64,000 nt of DNA from Pseudomonas frederiksbergensis (GCF_003732665.1 NZ_MOBP01000008.1:30850-94849); one strand, 5' to 3'; positions 36,074 to 44,820 are shown, numbered from the stretch's first letter. The notes: a model not told the origin generated them from the letters alone. Numbers and translations: made by a program.

Positions 36074-39000
36074 TTATGGTGCCGGGGCCGGTTCGGGTTC
36101 GTTGGTTACCCGCAGCAACCCCCACAACCCGGCGGTGTTGCCGTAGGCGGCGTAGTCGCGGAACAGGTAATCGCCCGGTATCGCATTGCTGCCCCCGGCG
36201 CTCGGGTGCATGAAGCTGAAGTGCGCCGCCGGCAGGATGCTTTCGTGGGCGCCGATGTACATCGACATCGGGTTGTAGCCGAACCGCACCGAACCCACCC
36301 CTGGTGTCCCCATCGGATAACCACCGGTATCGCTCTTCTCCGACTGGAACGGATTGACCGACCACACATGCCCGTCGAGCTGGAAGGTCGAGCCACGGCT
36401 ACCCCCGGTCGGCATCAGGATGTGCGTACGGAACGGTTGTCCCGGTTTCACATACAGCACCGGCGTCTGCGGATCGCCGCCCACCAGCGCGTTGCTGTAG
36501 GCCATGTGCGCGTTGGGCACGTCGCCATAGCCGTTGCCGTCGGCGTGACCGAACGGCGCGTCCGGGGCCAGGCCGAAGCGATACCACAGCGGCTCGGTCT
36601 TGTAGTTGATCGCCATGCTCGAGTTGTCCTGGGGATCGGTCGGCACACCGTTGCCTTCCGAGGCGATGCCTTCCACCGGCCGACCGTTGGCCCAACGCAT
36701 GTTCAACGCCTTTTGCCAGACCATCGCAAAGTCGCGGTAGGGGGTCTGCCCCGCCGCCGTGACCGTGGCCGACACCTTGCGTGCATCGTCGACCCAAGTG
36801 GCGCCGATCGGCAGAATGCTCATCGCCCCGCCCAAGCCTTTTTGCGGCTGCTTGATCACGTCCGCCGGGGTGAAATTCAAGCCGCCGAACTCCACCGCCG
36901 TAGCGTTGATGTTGTCGACGCTGCGGCCCAGTTGCGAGATCGGCTTGCCTTCGCGCTCCAGGTGCCCGGCGTAGTACTGATAGGTACGCGTCGGGTACGG
37001 ACCGGTGTTGCCGACCCTTGGTGGCACGGTCTGGATCGGGTTGGCGCCGACGTTGGTGCCGTCGGATTTGGTGATGTCGTAGGCCAGCAGTTGCGCGTGC
37101 AAACCGACATGGCTGGACGGCCGCATCAAGTTATTGCTGAAGGTGGTCGAGCCTTCGCCATGGTTGCGATCACGCTTGACGATGCCTTGCATCACCGCAG
37201 TCTGGATCAGATCCGGCATGACGCTGGGCAGGCGGTTTTCCAGGGTGATGTTGATGCAGTCACCCGCAGCGGCGCGCAGTACCAGCGGTTCCACAGGCAC
37301 ACCGGGTTTGAGCTTGCCGGTGACCGGGTCGAGGTCAGACTTGCGCACGTAGAGGATCGCCGTCGGGTCATGCAACGGACCGCTTTGCCCGCCGATGGTG
37401 AACGTCTCGCCATCTTCAGGATCGGTCACGGTGACCTGGGGAATGCTCACCGCCCGGGAGTTGTACACCAGCGTGCCACCCGCCGGATTCAACGGCCCGC
37501 CAACGTGTTGGCCGAGCCCCGCCGGGTCGCCGATGGACAGGCTCAGCGGGTTGCCGAGGATGTCGTTGGCCAGCGCCGCGACCACTTCATAGTTGCGCTG
37601 CACGGTGGGCCGGGTGCCGATGCCATTGGGGTTGGCGCCAATCCGTGGGCAAGTGCCGTCGAAGGCCACGGTGTTGCGCATGCCCGCCGGTTTCGGGTTG
37701 TTCGGCAGCGCAAACAGGTCGTTGCGCTGGGCCGTGTAGTTGCGCATCACGCCCCAGATTCCGCTCCAGTAACCTTCCAGGGACGCGTCCATCGAGTACA
37801 GATAATCCCCGGTGGTGGCCGCCGAACTGGAGAGCATCGAGACTGGCGCGATAAAGCCCATCTGCTCGGAGATCCCGATCATCTGCGACGAGCGCCAGCC
37901 CGAGTTGGAGCTGTTGCCGAACCCGGAACCGCTTTGCAGCCATTTCACGCCGTGCAGGGTCACGTTGTGCTCTTCTTCATGACCGCCGGCATGCACCCGC
38001 AACCGCACGTTGTCGCCGGTGTAGGTGCGCAGCATTGGGGTGAACGGGTCACCTGGTTCGGCGCCGCCCTTGTTGATGTGCGGCGGGAACAGCGTGGTGC
38101 CGCCAGTCGGACCGGTGGCCGCAGTAACCAGGTTTGGCGCCAGGTTCATCGCCGGGATCGCCCGGTCGGTGCGACTTTGCATGGCATACGCCAGGTCGCC
38201 GCCGAGGCCGTCGGCCTGCATGCCGCGCTTGCCGTCCGGGCCGACCTTGTTCGGGTCGTACACCCGCAGGGCCAGGGGTTCGTTGCGGTAATTGACCACG
38301 AACATGCCGGGGTCATCCACCGAGATCGCTTGCGGGCATGGCCGGCTTGGGCAACCAGGAACTTGCCCGCCTTGCACTTCGACGATCCCCTCCAGCAGGT
38401 TGCTGGCGTTATTGCGCACCGGCGGGTTAATGGCGTAGCGGAAGCTGTCCGCGGTGGCCGGGAAGGCTTGCGGATTGGGCACGCCGTTAGGGCCGGCGCC
38501 GACGTACACCCCGGCTTCATAAGCGTGCTGGAAGTCGCTGTATTCAAGGAAGAACTCGCGGAAGCTGTCGTTCTTGCCGTCGCCGTCCAGGTCGCCGGTG
38601 GACACCACCGCTTGCCATGAAGTCGGCCCGCCATCCTGCCGCGCACCGCTGTACAACGGCTCGCCGGTTTCGGCGTGGAACCAGGTGGAACCGGCCGGCT
38701 CGGCCAGCACGGTGGCGTACAGGCCAATCTGTTGGTGCGTCGATGGGCCGAGGTGGTCATGGGTAAAAATCGTCCCCAGGCCACGGTCCACGCCTTTGCT
38801 GTTGACCACCGGATCGACAAACCAGCGCTGCATTGCCGTGCGTGCTCCCAACCAATCCGCCCGGCCGTACTGACCAAAGAATGGATGGGCCTTGGCTTTC
38901 GGGCAGGCCGGCGTACCGTCCCGGGGATCGGCGCCTTCGCACTGGTTGAACTCGCGAATCGCGTGGATGCGTTCTTGCACGGCGCCAGGAGAAAGCACGC

Positions 39001-41857
39001 CGTCTTCGTAGTTCCAGCCGTTGGCCGAACCGTCGGCAGCCGTCAGGTCCCACTTCGGCAGGTGAATGTGCTGGCCGATCACGTCGGTTGGCGTGCGCAC
39101 CTGATAGTCGTCCATCTCATAGGTGGCCGCCACCAGGTTGGTTTGCTGGTATTGCACGCAGTCGAAGGTGTTCATGCGCATCACCAGAGGCTCTGGCGGA
39201 CGCTGCTTGGTGATCACCGGCCAGGCGTCTTCCCACAGGGCGAGGATGCGCGCTTGCGGGAAGTGGTAGCCGACCTTGTTGTAAACCGCGTCGAACTGGA
39301 TGTTCGCCGCTTTATAGATGCGCGGACGGTCAGCGGTGAAGGTCGAGGAACCGGTGAAGGACAGGCCATCGACCCGCTCGCCGCTGTTGAATTCACCGGT
39401 GCCGGCGCTGGCGGTCAGGCGTTTTTGCCGGTCGTCCATGCACGGTTCGTAGTACGGCGCACCGGCAATCGGCAACGCGCCGTTGGTGCGGAACGCCTTC
39501 GCCACGACTTGATTACCGGGCAGCAGCGCGAAGCTTGGGTGATCCTTTTTCGCGTGGAAGGCCATGGCCGCTTGTTCGACTTCGGTGCCTTCTTCCGGCA
39601 TGTAGATCGGTTTGGCCCGGGTCACTTCCTTGGAAAAATCCAGGGACGTGGTCACGGTGTGCGCTAGACCACCAGAGGAGAAACCATCCAGGGAATGCCG
39701 GCCCAGACCGCCGTCCCAACCACCGGATTGCGCCGGGTCGAGGTTGGCCCACAAGGCCTTGCCGCTGGTTTTCAAGGTTTGCGCCTTGGCGGCGTCGAGC
39801 ATGTCCAGCGGTGGTGTTGGCGGACGTTGCCCGACCGAACTTTCCATGCCACCGATCCAGAACGGATAGCCAGGGTTTTTCAGGCTGCCGTCGGCATTGC
39901 GGTTGGCTTCGCTGCGATCCACCAGGGCCAGGGAGCCGATGGCTTGAGTGCCACCGCTCTGAGGTTCACCGTCCTCATCGGCCACCAGGGTTTCACCGAT
40001 TTTCGGCACCACCGCGACCTTGCCTGGCATCGGAGCCATGGCTTTACCGGGCAGCGGCACAACCGCAGGGATCGGCGTCCCGGCGACAATCTCGCCATCG
40101 GGCAACGCCCGAGCACCTGCGGCCGGTTTGCCGCTGCGCAAGGCGTAGGGTTCGCTGTGATAACCGTCGGCGCCCTGTTGGGACACTTCGAGTTTGGTGC
40201 CTTCTTCGAACACATCGTGCACCCGCCACATGCTCCACATGCCCTGGGCAAAGTGCGGGTAGAAGTGGCAGTGATAAATCGCATCGCCGGCTACGCGGTT
40301 GCGGTTGCCCGAGCCGCCGTTGGCGATTTCATAGGTGTAGCCGGCGCCCGGACCGATGCCCTGGGCGTCGACATAATCGGAGTTGTCGTCGTTGGGATTG
40401 AACAGCCACTGATGCCCGTGCAAGTGGAAGATGTGCTGCTCATGGCCGTTGTGGGTGTTGCGGAATTTAACGAAGTCACCGATGTAGCTGTGGTTGACGT
40501 TGGCCGGTTCGGACGGGTACAGCGCCATGGTCGCCTTGACCCCGACCTGATCGGCCCGGGGTGTTTCGCCGGGGCGAATGTTTTCCAGGCCGGCGTTGGC
40601 CGGCACGTCCACCAGCATCGCCACGTCACCGACGGTGTGGGAGCTGAGGAAGAATTCTTCATAGGCGCAGGACAGGCAATCGTGCATCGGCCCGACGCCC
40701 AAACGGTTGGCCACCACTTCGGCGCCCATGCCGCCGGAGCCGTAGTTGATCATGAACGAGTCGCGGGTCGGTTCCAGCACGTGGGCCATCACCGGGTCCG
40801 CCCAATAAGCCGGAAAGGCTTGGGTGGCGGCGGTTTCATCCTGGAACTGCGAGGCGAAATCGCGGAACGGCTCCAGCCGATTGGGGATCGCCGGGTTGCG
40901 TTTGCCAATGGCTTCAAGCGGATAGGTCGAGGGCGGGAAGCTGCCGTCGGCGTTGCTGCCCATCACGATCGCATCGCTCTCGCTGGAGATGATTTCATTG
41001 CCATCGACCATGCCAATGATCGGCGTGCCGGCCTTGCCTTCACGGATCCACGGTTCGCGCTGCGGGTAGCGCGCCTGGTAGTCGACAATCGGTTGGCCGG
41101 CCGGGGTTCGACCGGTGCTGGCCAGGCGCATTTCTTCCTCGGTGACGGTGTTGCGGTAGGTGCGGCCGCCCTTGGGCACCACCACCACTTCGCCGAACAG
41201 ACCGTTGGCGACGTTGCCCGCATCGCCTTCGCCACCGAAGGTCGCGCCGCGACTGCTGGCGGCGAACGCGCCTTCGCGCTCGGCGTACAAGGTGTAGGAA
41301 CGGGTGGCGCCGGGGGCGATCAAGGTGTTGGCGTTGCGTCCGGTATAGGACGCGATGTCGTCGATGCTGTTGACCGCTTGCAGGCCGTTGACCTGGAAGC
41401 CGACGTGGCGATCGGTGACTTGCTCGTCGACTTTGAAATCGTCGTTATTGCCGACTTCACCTTCCTCTTCTTCCCCGCTTTCGTGGCTGCCGGGATTGGC
41501 CTGATAAGCCAGCAGGTTTTGCAGATTGACCGTCAGGCAGTCACCGGCAGCGACGCGCAACACCAGCGGCCGTGGGCGCTTGTCGGGACGCAGCGACACC
41601 TTGCCCGGCACCGCCGAACCACCCTGAGCCAGGGAGCGGTCATGGTCATCCACGACATCGCGGCGCAGGGCGAACATCATGCCGTTGGCGTTTTGCGCGC
41701 CGAGGCGGTTGAACATCAGCGGCTGGTCGAACGCCACAACGTTGGCCACCAGATTGCGCTCGCAGCGCACGGCCGCTTCGGCCAGTTCGATGCCGAACAA
41801 CGGCGCCAGAAACAGCAGCAGGTTAACCAGGTGATGTGCGTGGGATATGCCGTTCAT
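36074..41857 (-). CDS. mnxG: Giant multicopper oxidase, MnxG-like Mn(II) oxidase
   Basis: The 1927-residue exported protein has a signal peptide (about residues 1-28) and many cupredoxin domains. Copper signatures are HIFHLHGHQW (475-484) and HCHFYPHFAQGM (529-540), which form a type 1/2/3 site pair, plus GQHIHLPKWD (928-937), THDHLG (1032-1037) and HEEEHNVTLHG (1293-1303) in the second half. An EF-hand-like loop DLDGDGKND lies near 1089-1097 and an acidic loop (GEEEEGEVGNNDD) near 128-140. Size and motif order fit the MnxG of P. putida GB-1. ATG 41857 has GAGG nine bases upstream; the in-frame GTG at 41863 lacks space. It is preceded by a near-perfect sigma-54 promoter and heads the propeller-Sco-cytochrome-parvulin cluster. 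Confidence 0.9.
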   Translation of the reverse strand: MNGISHAHHLVNLLLFLAPLFGIELAEAAVRCERNLVANVVAFDQPLMFNRLGAQNANGMMFALRRDVVDDHDRSLAQGGSAVPGKVSLRPDKRPRPLVLRVAAGDCLTVNLQNLLAYQANPGSHESGEEEEGEVGNNDDFKVDEQVTDRHVGFQVNGLQAVNSIDDIASYTGRNANTLIAPGATRSYTLYAEREGAFAASSRGATFGGEGDAGNVANGLFGEVVVVPKGGRTYRNTVTEEEMRLASTGRTPAGQPIVDYQARYPQREPWIREGKAGTPIIGMVDGNEIISSESDAIVMGSNADGSFPPSTYPLEAIGKRNPAIPNRLEPFRDFASQFQDETAATQAFPAYWADPVMAHVLEPTRDSFMINYGSGGMGAEVVANRLGVGPMHDCLSCAYEEFFLSSHTVGDVAMLVDVPANAGLENIRPGETPRADQVGVKATMALYPSEPANVNHSYIGDFVKFRNTHNGHEQHIFHLHGHQWLFNPNDDNSDYVDAQGIGPGAGYTYEIANGGSGNRNRVAGDAIYHCHFYPHFAQGMWSMWRVHDVFEEGTKLEVSQQGADGYHSEPYALRSGKPAAGARALPDGEIVAGTPIPAVVPLPGKAMAPMPGKVAVVPKIGETLVADEDGEPQSGGTQAIGSLALVDRSEANRNADGSLKNPGYPFWIGGMESSVGQRPPTPPLDMLDAAKAQTLKTSGKALWANLDPAQSGGWDGGLGRHSLDGFSSGGLAHTVTTSLDFSKEVTRAKPIYMPEEGTEVEQAAMAFHAKKDHPSFALLPGNQVVAKAFRTNGALPIAGAPYYEPCMDDRQKRLTASAGTGEFNSGERVDGLSFTGSSTFTADRPRIYKAANIQFDAVYNKVGYHFPQARILALWEDAWPVITKQRPPEPLVMRMNTFDCVQYQQTNLVAATYEMDDYQVRTPTDVIGQHIHLPKWDLTAADGSANGWNYEDGVLSPGAVQERIHAIREFNQCEGADPRDGTPACPKAKAHPFFGQYGRADWLGARTAMQRWFVDPVVNSKGVDRGLGTIFTHDHLGPSTHQQIGLYATVLAEPAGSTWFHAETGEPLYSGARQDGGPTSWQAVVSTGDLDGDGKNDSFREFFLEYSDFQHAYEAGVYVGAGPNGVPNPQAFPATADSFRYAINPPVRNNASNLLEGIVEVQGGQVPGCPSRPCPQAISVDDPGMFVVNYRNEPLALRVYDPNKVGPDGKRGMQADGLGGDLAYAMQSRTDRAIPAMNLAPNLVTAATGPTGGTTLFPPHINKGGAEPGDPFTPMLRTYTGDNVRLRVHAGGHEEEHNVTLHGVKWLQSGSGFGNSSNSGWRSSQMIGISEQMGFIAPVSMLSSSAATTGDYLYSMDASLEGYWSGIWGVMRNYTAQRNDLFALPNNPKPAGMRNTVAFDGTCPRIGANPNGIGTRPTVQRNYEVVAALANDILGNPLSLSIGDPAGLGQHVGGPLNPAGGTLVYNSRAVSIPQVTVTDPEDGETFTIGGQSGPLHDPTAILYVRKSDLDPVTGKLKPGVPVEPLVLRAAAGDCINITLENRLPSVMPDLIQTAVMQGIVKRDRNHGEGSTTFSNNLMRPSSHVGLHAQLLAYDITKSDGTNVGANPIQTVPPRVGNTGPYPTRTYQYYAGHLEREGKPISQLGRSVDNINATAVEFGGLNFTPADVIKQPQKGLGGAMSILPIGATWVDDARKVSATVTAAGQTPYRDFAMVWQKALNMRWANGRPVEGIASEGNGVPTDPQDNSSMAINYKTEPLWYRFGLAPDAPFGHADGNGYGDVPNAHMAYSNALVGGDPQTPVLYVKPGQPFRTHILMPTGGSRGSTFQLDGHVWSVNPFQSEKSDTGGYPMGTPGVGSVRFGYNPMSMYIGAHESILPAAHFSFMHPSAGGSNAIPGDYLFRDYAAYGNTAGLWGLLRVTNEPEPAPAP

Positions 41858-41912
41858 GATCACGGGCCTCGCTATGGGTGCTCACAGGAATAATTCTCGA
41901 CAAGTCCGGTTG

Positions 41913-41928
41913 AGCAATCCGCATGCCA
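41913..41928 (-). promoter_or_regulatory. Sigma-54 promoter of mnxG
   Basis: The minus strand reads TGGCATGCGGATTGCT, matching TGGCAYRNNNNTTGCW at every specified position. The predicted start is near 41902, giving a leader of about 45 bases. It is the best -24/-12 match in the island. Confidence 0.85.
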
Positions 41929-42034
41929 TAAATAATTTGTTGGTTTATCAGCAACTTAAAGTTACGAGTTAATCAATCGGGGGAAATAACCCACCCCCCA
42001 TTCCCCACTTTCCAACCAAGTTTGGCGACTATTT

Positions 42035-42193
42035 CCCCCGTAGCAGCTGCCGAGCCCCGGCGAGGCTGCGTTCGGCGGCGAAGCCGTCGTGAGATCAGGC
42101 GGCGCGGTGTGTCAGGTCAACCGTGTGGATAGGGTTTGCGACGGCTTCGCCGCCGAACGCAGCCTCGCCGGGGCTCGACAGCTGCTACGGGGG
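42035..42193. repeat. Long palindromic REPIN between mnxG promoter and its putative operator
   Basis: Two inverted arms of about 54 bases (CCCGTAGCAGCTG...AAGCCGTCG) with a single mismatch surround a 49-bp loop. It is a repeat family different from the GTGGGAGC and GTGGCGAG types. It sits between the mnxG promoter and the CCCC-ATGTTT-GGGG box. Confidence 0.85.
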
Positions 42194-42203
42194 CCCCGGT
42201 TTT

Positions 42204-42217
42204 CCCCATGTTTGGGG
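42204..42217. promoter_or_regulatory. Putative MnxR box upstream of mnxG
   Basis: CCCC-ATGTTT-GGGG, an exact CCCC-N6-GGGG palindrome, is 276 bases upstream of the mnxG -24 element. Without the intervening 159-bp palindrome the distance would be about 117 bases, as in the other control regions. A lone GGGGGAA half-site is at 41979-41985. Confidence 0.45.
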
Positions 42218-42227
42218 GTAACCGCAA

Positions 42228-42836
42228 TCACAACGGCGCATCCACGGCCAAACCCTGCAAGCGCCGGTACTGGCGCAAGACGTTGGGCACATAACGCTGG
42301 GTTTCGGCGAACGGCGGGATCACCCCGCCACGGCTGAGCACCGCTTGCGGCCCGGCGTTGTAGGCGGCCACGGCGAGGCTGATGTCGTTGTCGAACAGGG
42401 TCAAAAGACGCTTCAGATAACGGGCGCCGCCCTGGATGTTGGCCTTGGGGTCGTAGACGTCGGTCACCCCCAGCTCGCGGGCGGTGTCGGGCATCAATTG
42501 CATCAGCCCGCCGGCGCCTTTGGCCGACGTCGCAGCGGCGTCGTAGCGCGACTCTTCCCGGATCACTGCGTGCAGCAACGCAGCGGGCAATTGATTGGCC
42601 GTGGCCGCCGCCGACACCAGCGCGGCGTAGGGCTGGTTGGCGATCATTTGCGGTTGCTGATCCATGCTCAGCTGCGCGGTTTCGGGCTCGTGGATCACCC
42701 GTTCATAGTGCCGTCCGGGGCGGTGGACATTGGACAAAACGTAGCTGCCCCTGGCGTCCATGGAAACGAAGACATCGGCCTGGGCGATGCCGCTCAGCAG
42801 CAGCGTGCCGAGCAGTCCTGCGGTGAGAGTTTTCAT
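42228..42836 (-). CDS. Lytic transglycosylase (Slt domain)
   Basis: The 202-residue exported protein (signal peptide residues 1-20) has a lytic transglycosylase domain: catalytic Glu in HAVIREESRYD, then AKGAGGLMQLMPDTARELGV, GGARYLKRLL and AVAAYNAGP. Such enzymes open peptidoglycan for secretion systems. It is divergent from gspG-gspF, which suggests it serves that machine. A sigma-54-type promoter is seen 73 bases upstream. Confidence 0.88.
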   Translation of the reverse strand: MKTLTAGLLGTLLLSGIAQADVFVSMDARGSYVLSNVHRPGRHYERVIHEPETAQLSMDQQPQMIANQPYAALVSAAATANQLPAALLHAVIREESRYDAAATSAKGAGGLMQLMPDTARELGVTDVYDPKANIQGGARYLKRLLTLFDNDISLAVAAYNAGPQAVLSRGGVIPPFAETQRYVPNVLRQYRRLQGLAVDAPL

Positions 42837-42858
42837 GTTTCATACCTCCCCTGGCCGG

Positions 42859-42873
42859 CCCCGAAAAACGGGG
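42859..42873. promoter_or_regulatory. CCCC-N7-GGGG palindrome between the transglycosylase and gspG
   Basis: CCCC-GAAAAAC-GGGG, a seven-base-spaced form of the box seen upstream of the other sigma-54 promoters, followed by TTATGCCCC. It would lie upstream of gspG and within the leader of the divergent transglycosylase. It could also simply be an RNA hairpin. Confidence 0.35.
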
Positions 42874-42908
42874 CTTATGCCCCAATGGCCGGTAGTCAAT
42901 CAGCCATA

Positions 42909-42924
42909 CGCAAGCACTGTGCCG
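42909..42924 (-). promoter_or_regulatory. Sigma-54-type promoter of the transglycosylase gene
   Basis: The minus strand reads CGGCACAGTGCTTGCG, matching TGGCAYRNNNNTTGCW except at the first and last positions, with exact spacing. The predicted start is near 42899, about 63 bases before the ATG. Confidence 0.5.
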
Positions 42925-43033
42925 TCGGCGCAAAGGCCCGAGTTACGTGGGGTTCAGCCGGATGCCGGATCGTGAGCATGGCAATTGCATAAGCGTTAGT
43001 AGCAACCCTGCTGCCCACTGGAGTGAGGTCATC

Positions 43034-43468
43034 ATGAATCTGCGTCCGTGTTCCGCCCCGCGCCCTCAACGCGGGTTCACCTTGCTCGAATTGTTAGTGG
43101 TGCTGGTGGTGCTGGGGCTGTTGGCCGGCATCGTCGCGCCGAAGTATTTCGCCCAACTGGGGCGCTCGGAAGTGAAGGTGGCCAAGGCGCAGATCGAGGG
43201 CCTGAGCAAGGCGCTGGATCTGTATCGGCTGGAGGTCGGCCACTACCCGTCCACCGAGCAGGGTTTACAGGCGCTGGTCACCGCGCCCAGCGATGAAACC
43301 CGCTGGACCGGTCCTTATTTGCAGAAAAAACTGCCGATGGACCCATGGGGTCGCGCCTACACCTACCGCTACCCCGGCGAAAACAGCGAGTACGACTTGC
43401 TGTCGATGGGCAAGGACGGGCAACCCGGCGGCGAAGGCGAAAACGCTGAAGTCACTAACTGGCAATAA
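43034..43468 (+). CDS. gspG: GspG-like major pseudopilin
   Basis: The 144-residue product has a 13-residue leader ending RG, then FTLLELLVVLVVLGLLAGIVAPKYF with Glu at +5. The GspG globular fold is complete: ALDLYRLEVGHYPSTEQGLQALV, LPMDPWGRAYTYRYPGENSEYDLLSMGKDGQPGG, the last with calcium-loop residues. It is the only canonical GspG in the window. ATG 43034 follows GGAGTGAGG. It pairs with gspF 14 bases downstream and completes the Gsp-like set of operon 20078-29849. Confidence 0.93.
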   Translation: MNLRPCSAPRPQRGFTLLELLVVLVVLGLLAGIVAPKYFAQLGRSEVKVAKAQIEGLSKALDLYRLEVGHYPSTEQGLQALVTAPSDETRWTGPYLQKKLPMDPWGRAYTYRYPGENSEYDLLSMGKDGQPGGEGENAEVTNWQ

Positions 43469-43482
43469 GCGGAGCGACGCCC

Positions 43483-44670
43483 ATGCGCTTTCATCTCAAG
43501 GCTGTCGGCAAGGCCGGCGTGGTGTCGATGACCGTCGAAGCCCCCGGCCAGATCGAGGCCCGGCGTATCGTCGAAGACCAGGGTTTGCGCGTGGTCAGCC
43601 TGCACGCCGAGCGGCACTGGCGGGCCTTGCGCCTGCACCAGCGCGAGACCTTCAACCTGGTGCTGTTCAGCCAGGAACTGACCACGCTGCTCAACGCCGG
43701 CTTGCCGCTGATCGATGCGCTGGAAAGCCTGGCGGAAAAAGAAACCGCGCCCCAGGCCCGCAAAACCTTGAGCGAACTGGTGCGCCTGCTGTACGAAGGT
43801 AAATCGTTCTCCCAGGCGTTGGCCCAGTTGTCGGCGGTGTTTCCGCCGCTGTACGTGGCGCTGGTGCAGTCCAGCGAAAAGACCGGCGCCGTGGGCGAGG
43901 CCCTGGGCCGCTACGTCAGCTATCGCCAACGCATGGACGAAGTGCGGCAGAAGATCATCAGCGCCTCGATCTACCCACTGCTGTTGCTGATCGTCGGCGG
44001 TGGCGTGGTGCTGTTCCTGATGGGCTACGTGGTGCCGCGCTTCAGCCTGGTGTTCGAAGGCCTGGGCTCGAACCTGCCATGGATGTCGCAGATCCTGATG
44101 AGCAGCGGCATGTTCCTCCACGCCCATCAGTTGGAGTTTTTCGGCACCCTGGCCGCGCTCATCGTTGCCCTCGCCTTCCTCCAGCGCCAACCGGCCTTTC
44201 GTCGGGGCGTGGACCGTCTGATCGAAAAACTGCCGGCGGTGCATCAACGGATCTTCATGTACGAACTGGCGCGTTTCTACCGCTCCCTGGGGATCTTGCT
44301 GCAAGGCGGCATCCCCCTCGTCACCGCCATGAGCATGGTCCGCGGCCTGCTTACCGTCGCCTCGCGCACCCGCCTGGACCAGGCCTGCGAACGCGTGCGC
44401 GAAGGACAATCGCTGTCCACCGCGCTGGAACTCAACCACCTGGTGACCCCGGTATCCCTGCGCCTGCTGCGCGCGGGCGAGCAGTCCGGCAACCTCGGGC
44501 AAATGATGGAACGCAGCGCCGACTTCTATGACGAAGAAATCAGCCGCTGGCTCGAGTGGTTCGTGCGCCTGTTCGAACCGCTGCTGATGACCTTCATCGG
44601 CCTGCTGATCGGCGTCATCGTGATCCTGATGTATATGCCGATCTTCGAACTGGCCTCAAGCATTCACTGA
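43483..44670 (+). CDS. gspF: GspF-like inner-membrane platform protein
   Basis: The 395-residue protein has two GspF helical-bundle domains (residues 60-190 and about 270-385), each with the conserved FSQELTTLLNAGLPLIDAL or FYRSLGILLQGGIPLVTAM opening, and three membrane helices (about 165-190, 215-235 and 365-385). It anchors the ATPase and pseudopilus base. The main Gsp-curli operon lacks this gene, so the two loci probably build one machine. Confidence 0.93.
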   Translation: MRFHLKAVGKAGVVSMTVEAPGQIEARRIVEDQGLRVVSLHAERHWRALRLHQRETFNLVLFSQELTTLLNAGLPLIDALESLAEKETAPQARKTLSELVRLLYEGKSFSQALAQLSAVFPPLYVALVQSSEKTGAVGEALGRYVSYRQRMDEVRQKIISASIYPLLLLIVGGGVVLFLMGYVVPRFSLVFEGLGSNLPWMSQILMSSGMFLHAHQLEFFGTLAALIVALAFLQRQPAFRRGVDRLIEKLPAVHQRIFMYELARFYRSLGILLQGGIPLVTAMSMVRGLLTVASRTRLDQACERVREGQSLSTALELNHLVTPVSLRLLRAGEQSGNLGQMMERSADFYDEEISRWLEWFVRLFEPLLMTFIGLLIGVIVILMYMPIFELASSIH

Positions 44671-44693
44671 CCCCTCTGGAATGGGGGCCCGCG

Positions 44694-44804
44694 GCACGTT
44701 GCCTTATTCATTGACATCTCGACCGAATAAATCCGGACGCCGGCGTGTTCACCCACTGAATGAAGCAGCACGTTGCATTGTTCATCAACGTTCCATCTGA
44801 ATAA
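44694..44804. repeat. 37-bp imperfect direct repeat upstream of the Gly-rich gene
   Basis: Two 37-base copies, each starting GCACGTTGC and ending GAATAA, lie at 44694-44730 and 44768-44804, with 27 of 37 positions identical. The second ends just before the ribosome site of the next gene. It may be a duplicated promoter or operator. Confidence 0.5.
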
Positions 44805-44820
44805 GAAGACGGAGAACGAC

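Noticed and set aside
35984..41893. Very long plus-strand open frames (up to 878 and 732 codons) opposite mnxG
   Set aside because: They are antisense shadows of a GC-rich gene: His/Arg/Gln-rich composition, no ribosome site, no recognisable domains, while the minus-strand frame has clear copper motifs.
42979..42994. Sigma-54 promoter for gspG-gspF (TGGCAATTGCATAAGC)
   Set aside because: GG and GC are separated by eleven rather than ten bases, and the -12 side lacks TTGC; kept only as a weak possibility because a CCCC-N7-GGGG box lies about 105 bases upstream.
44671..44687. CCCC-N8-GGGG sequence after gspF as a further MnxR box
   Set aside because: The spacing of eight differs from the other boxes and no -24/-12 promoter follows; it may be a 3' hairpin.
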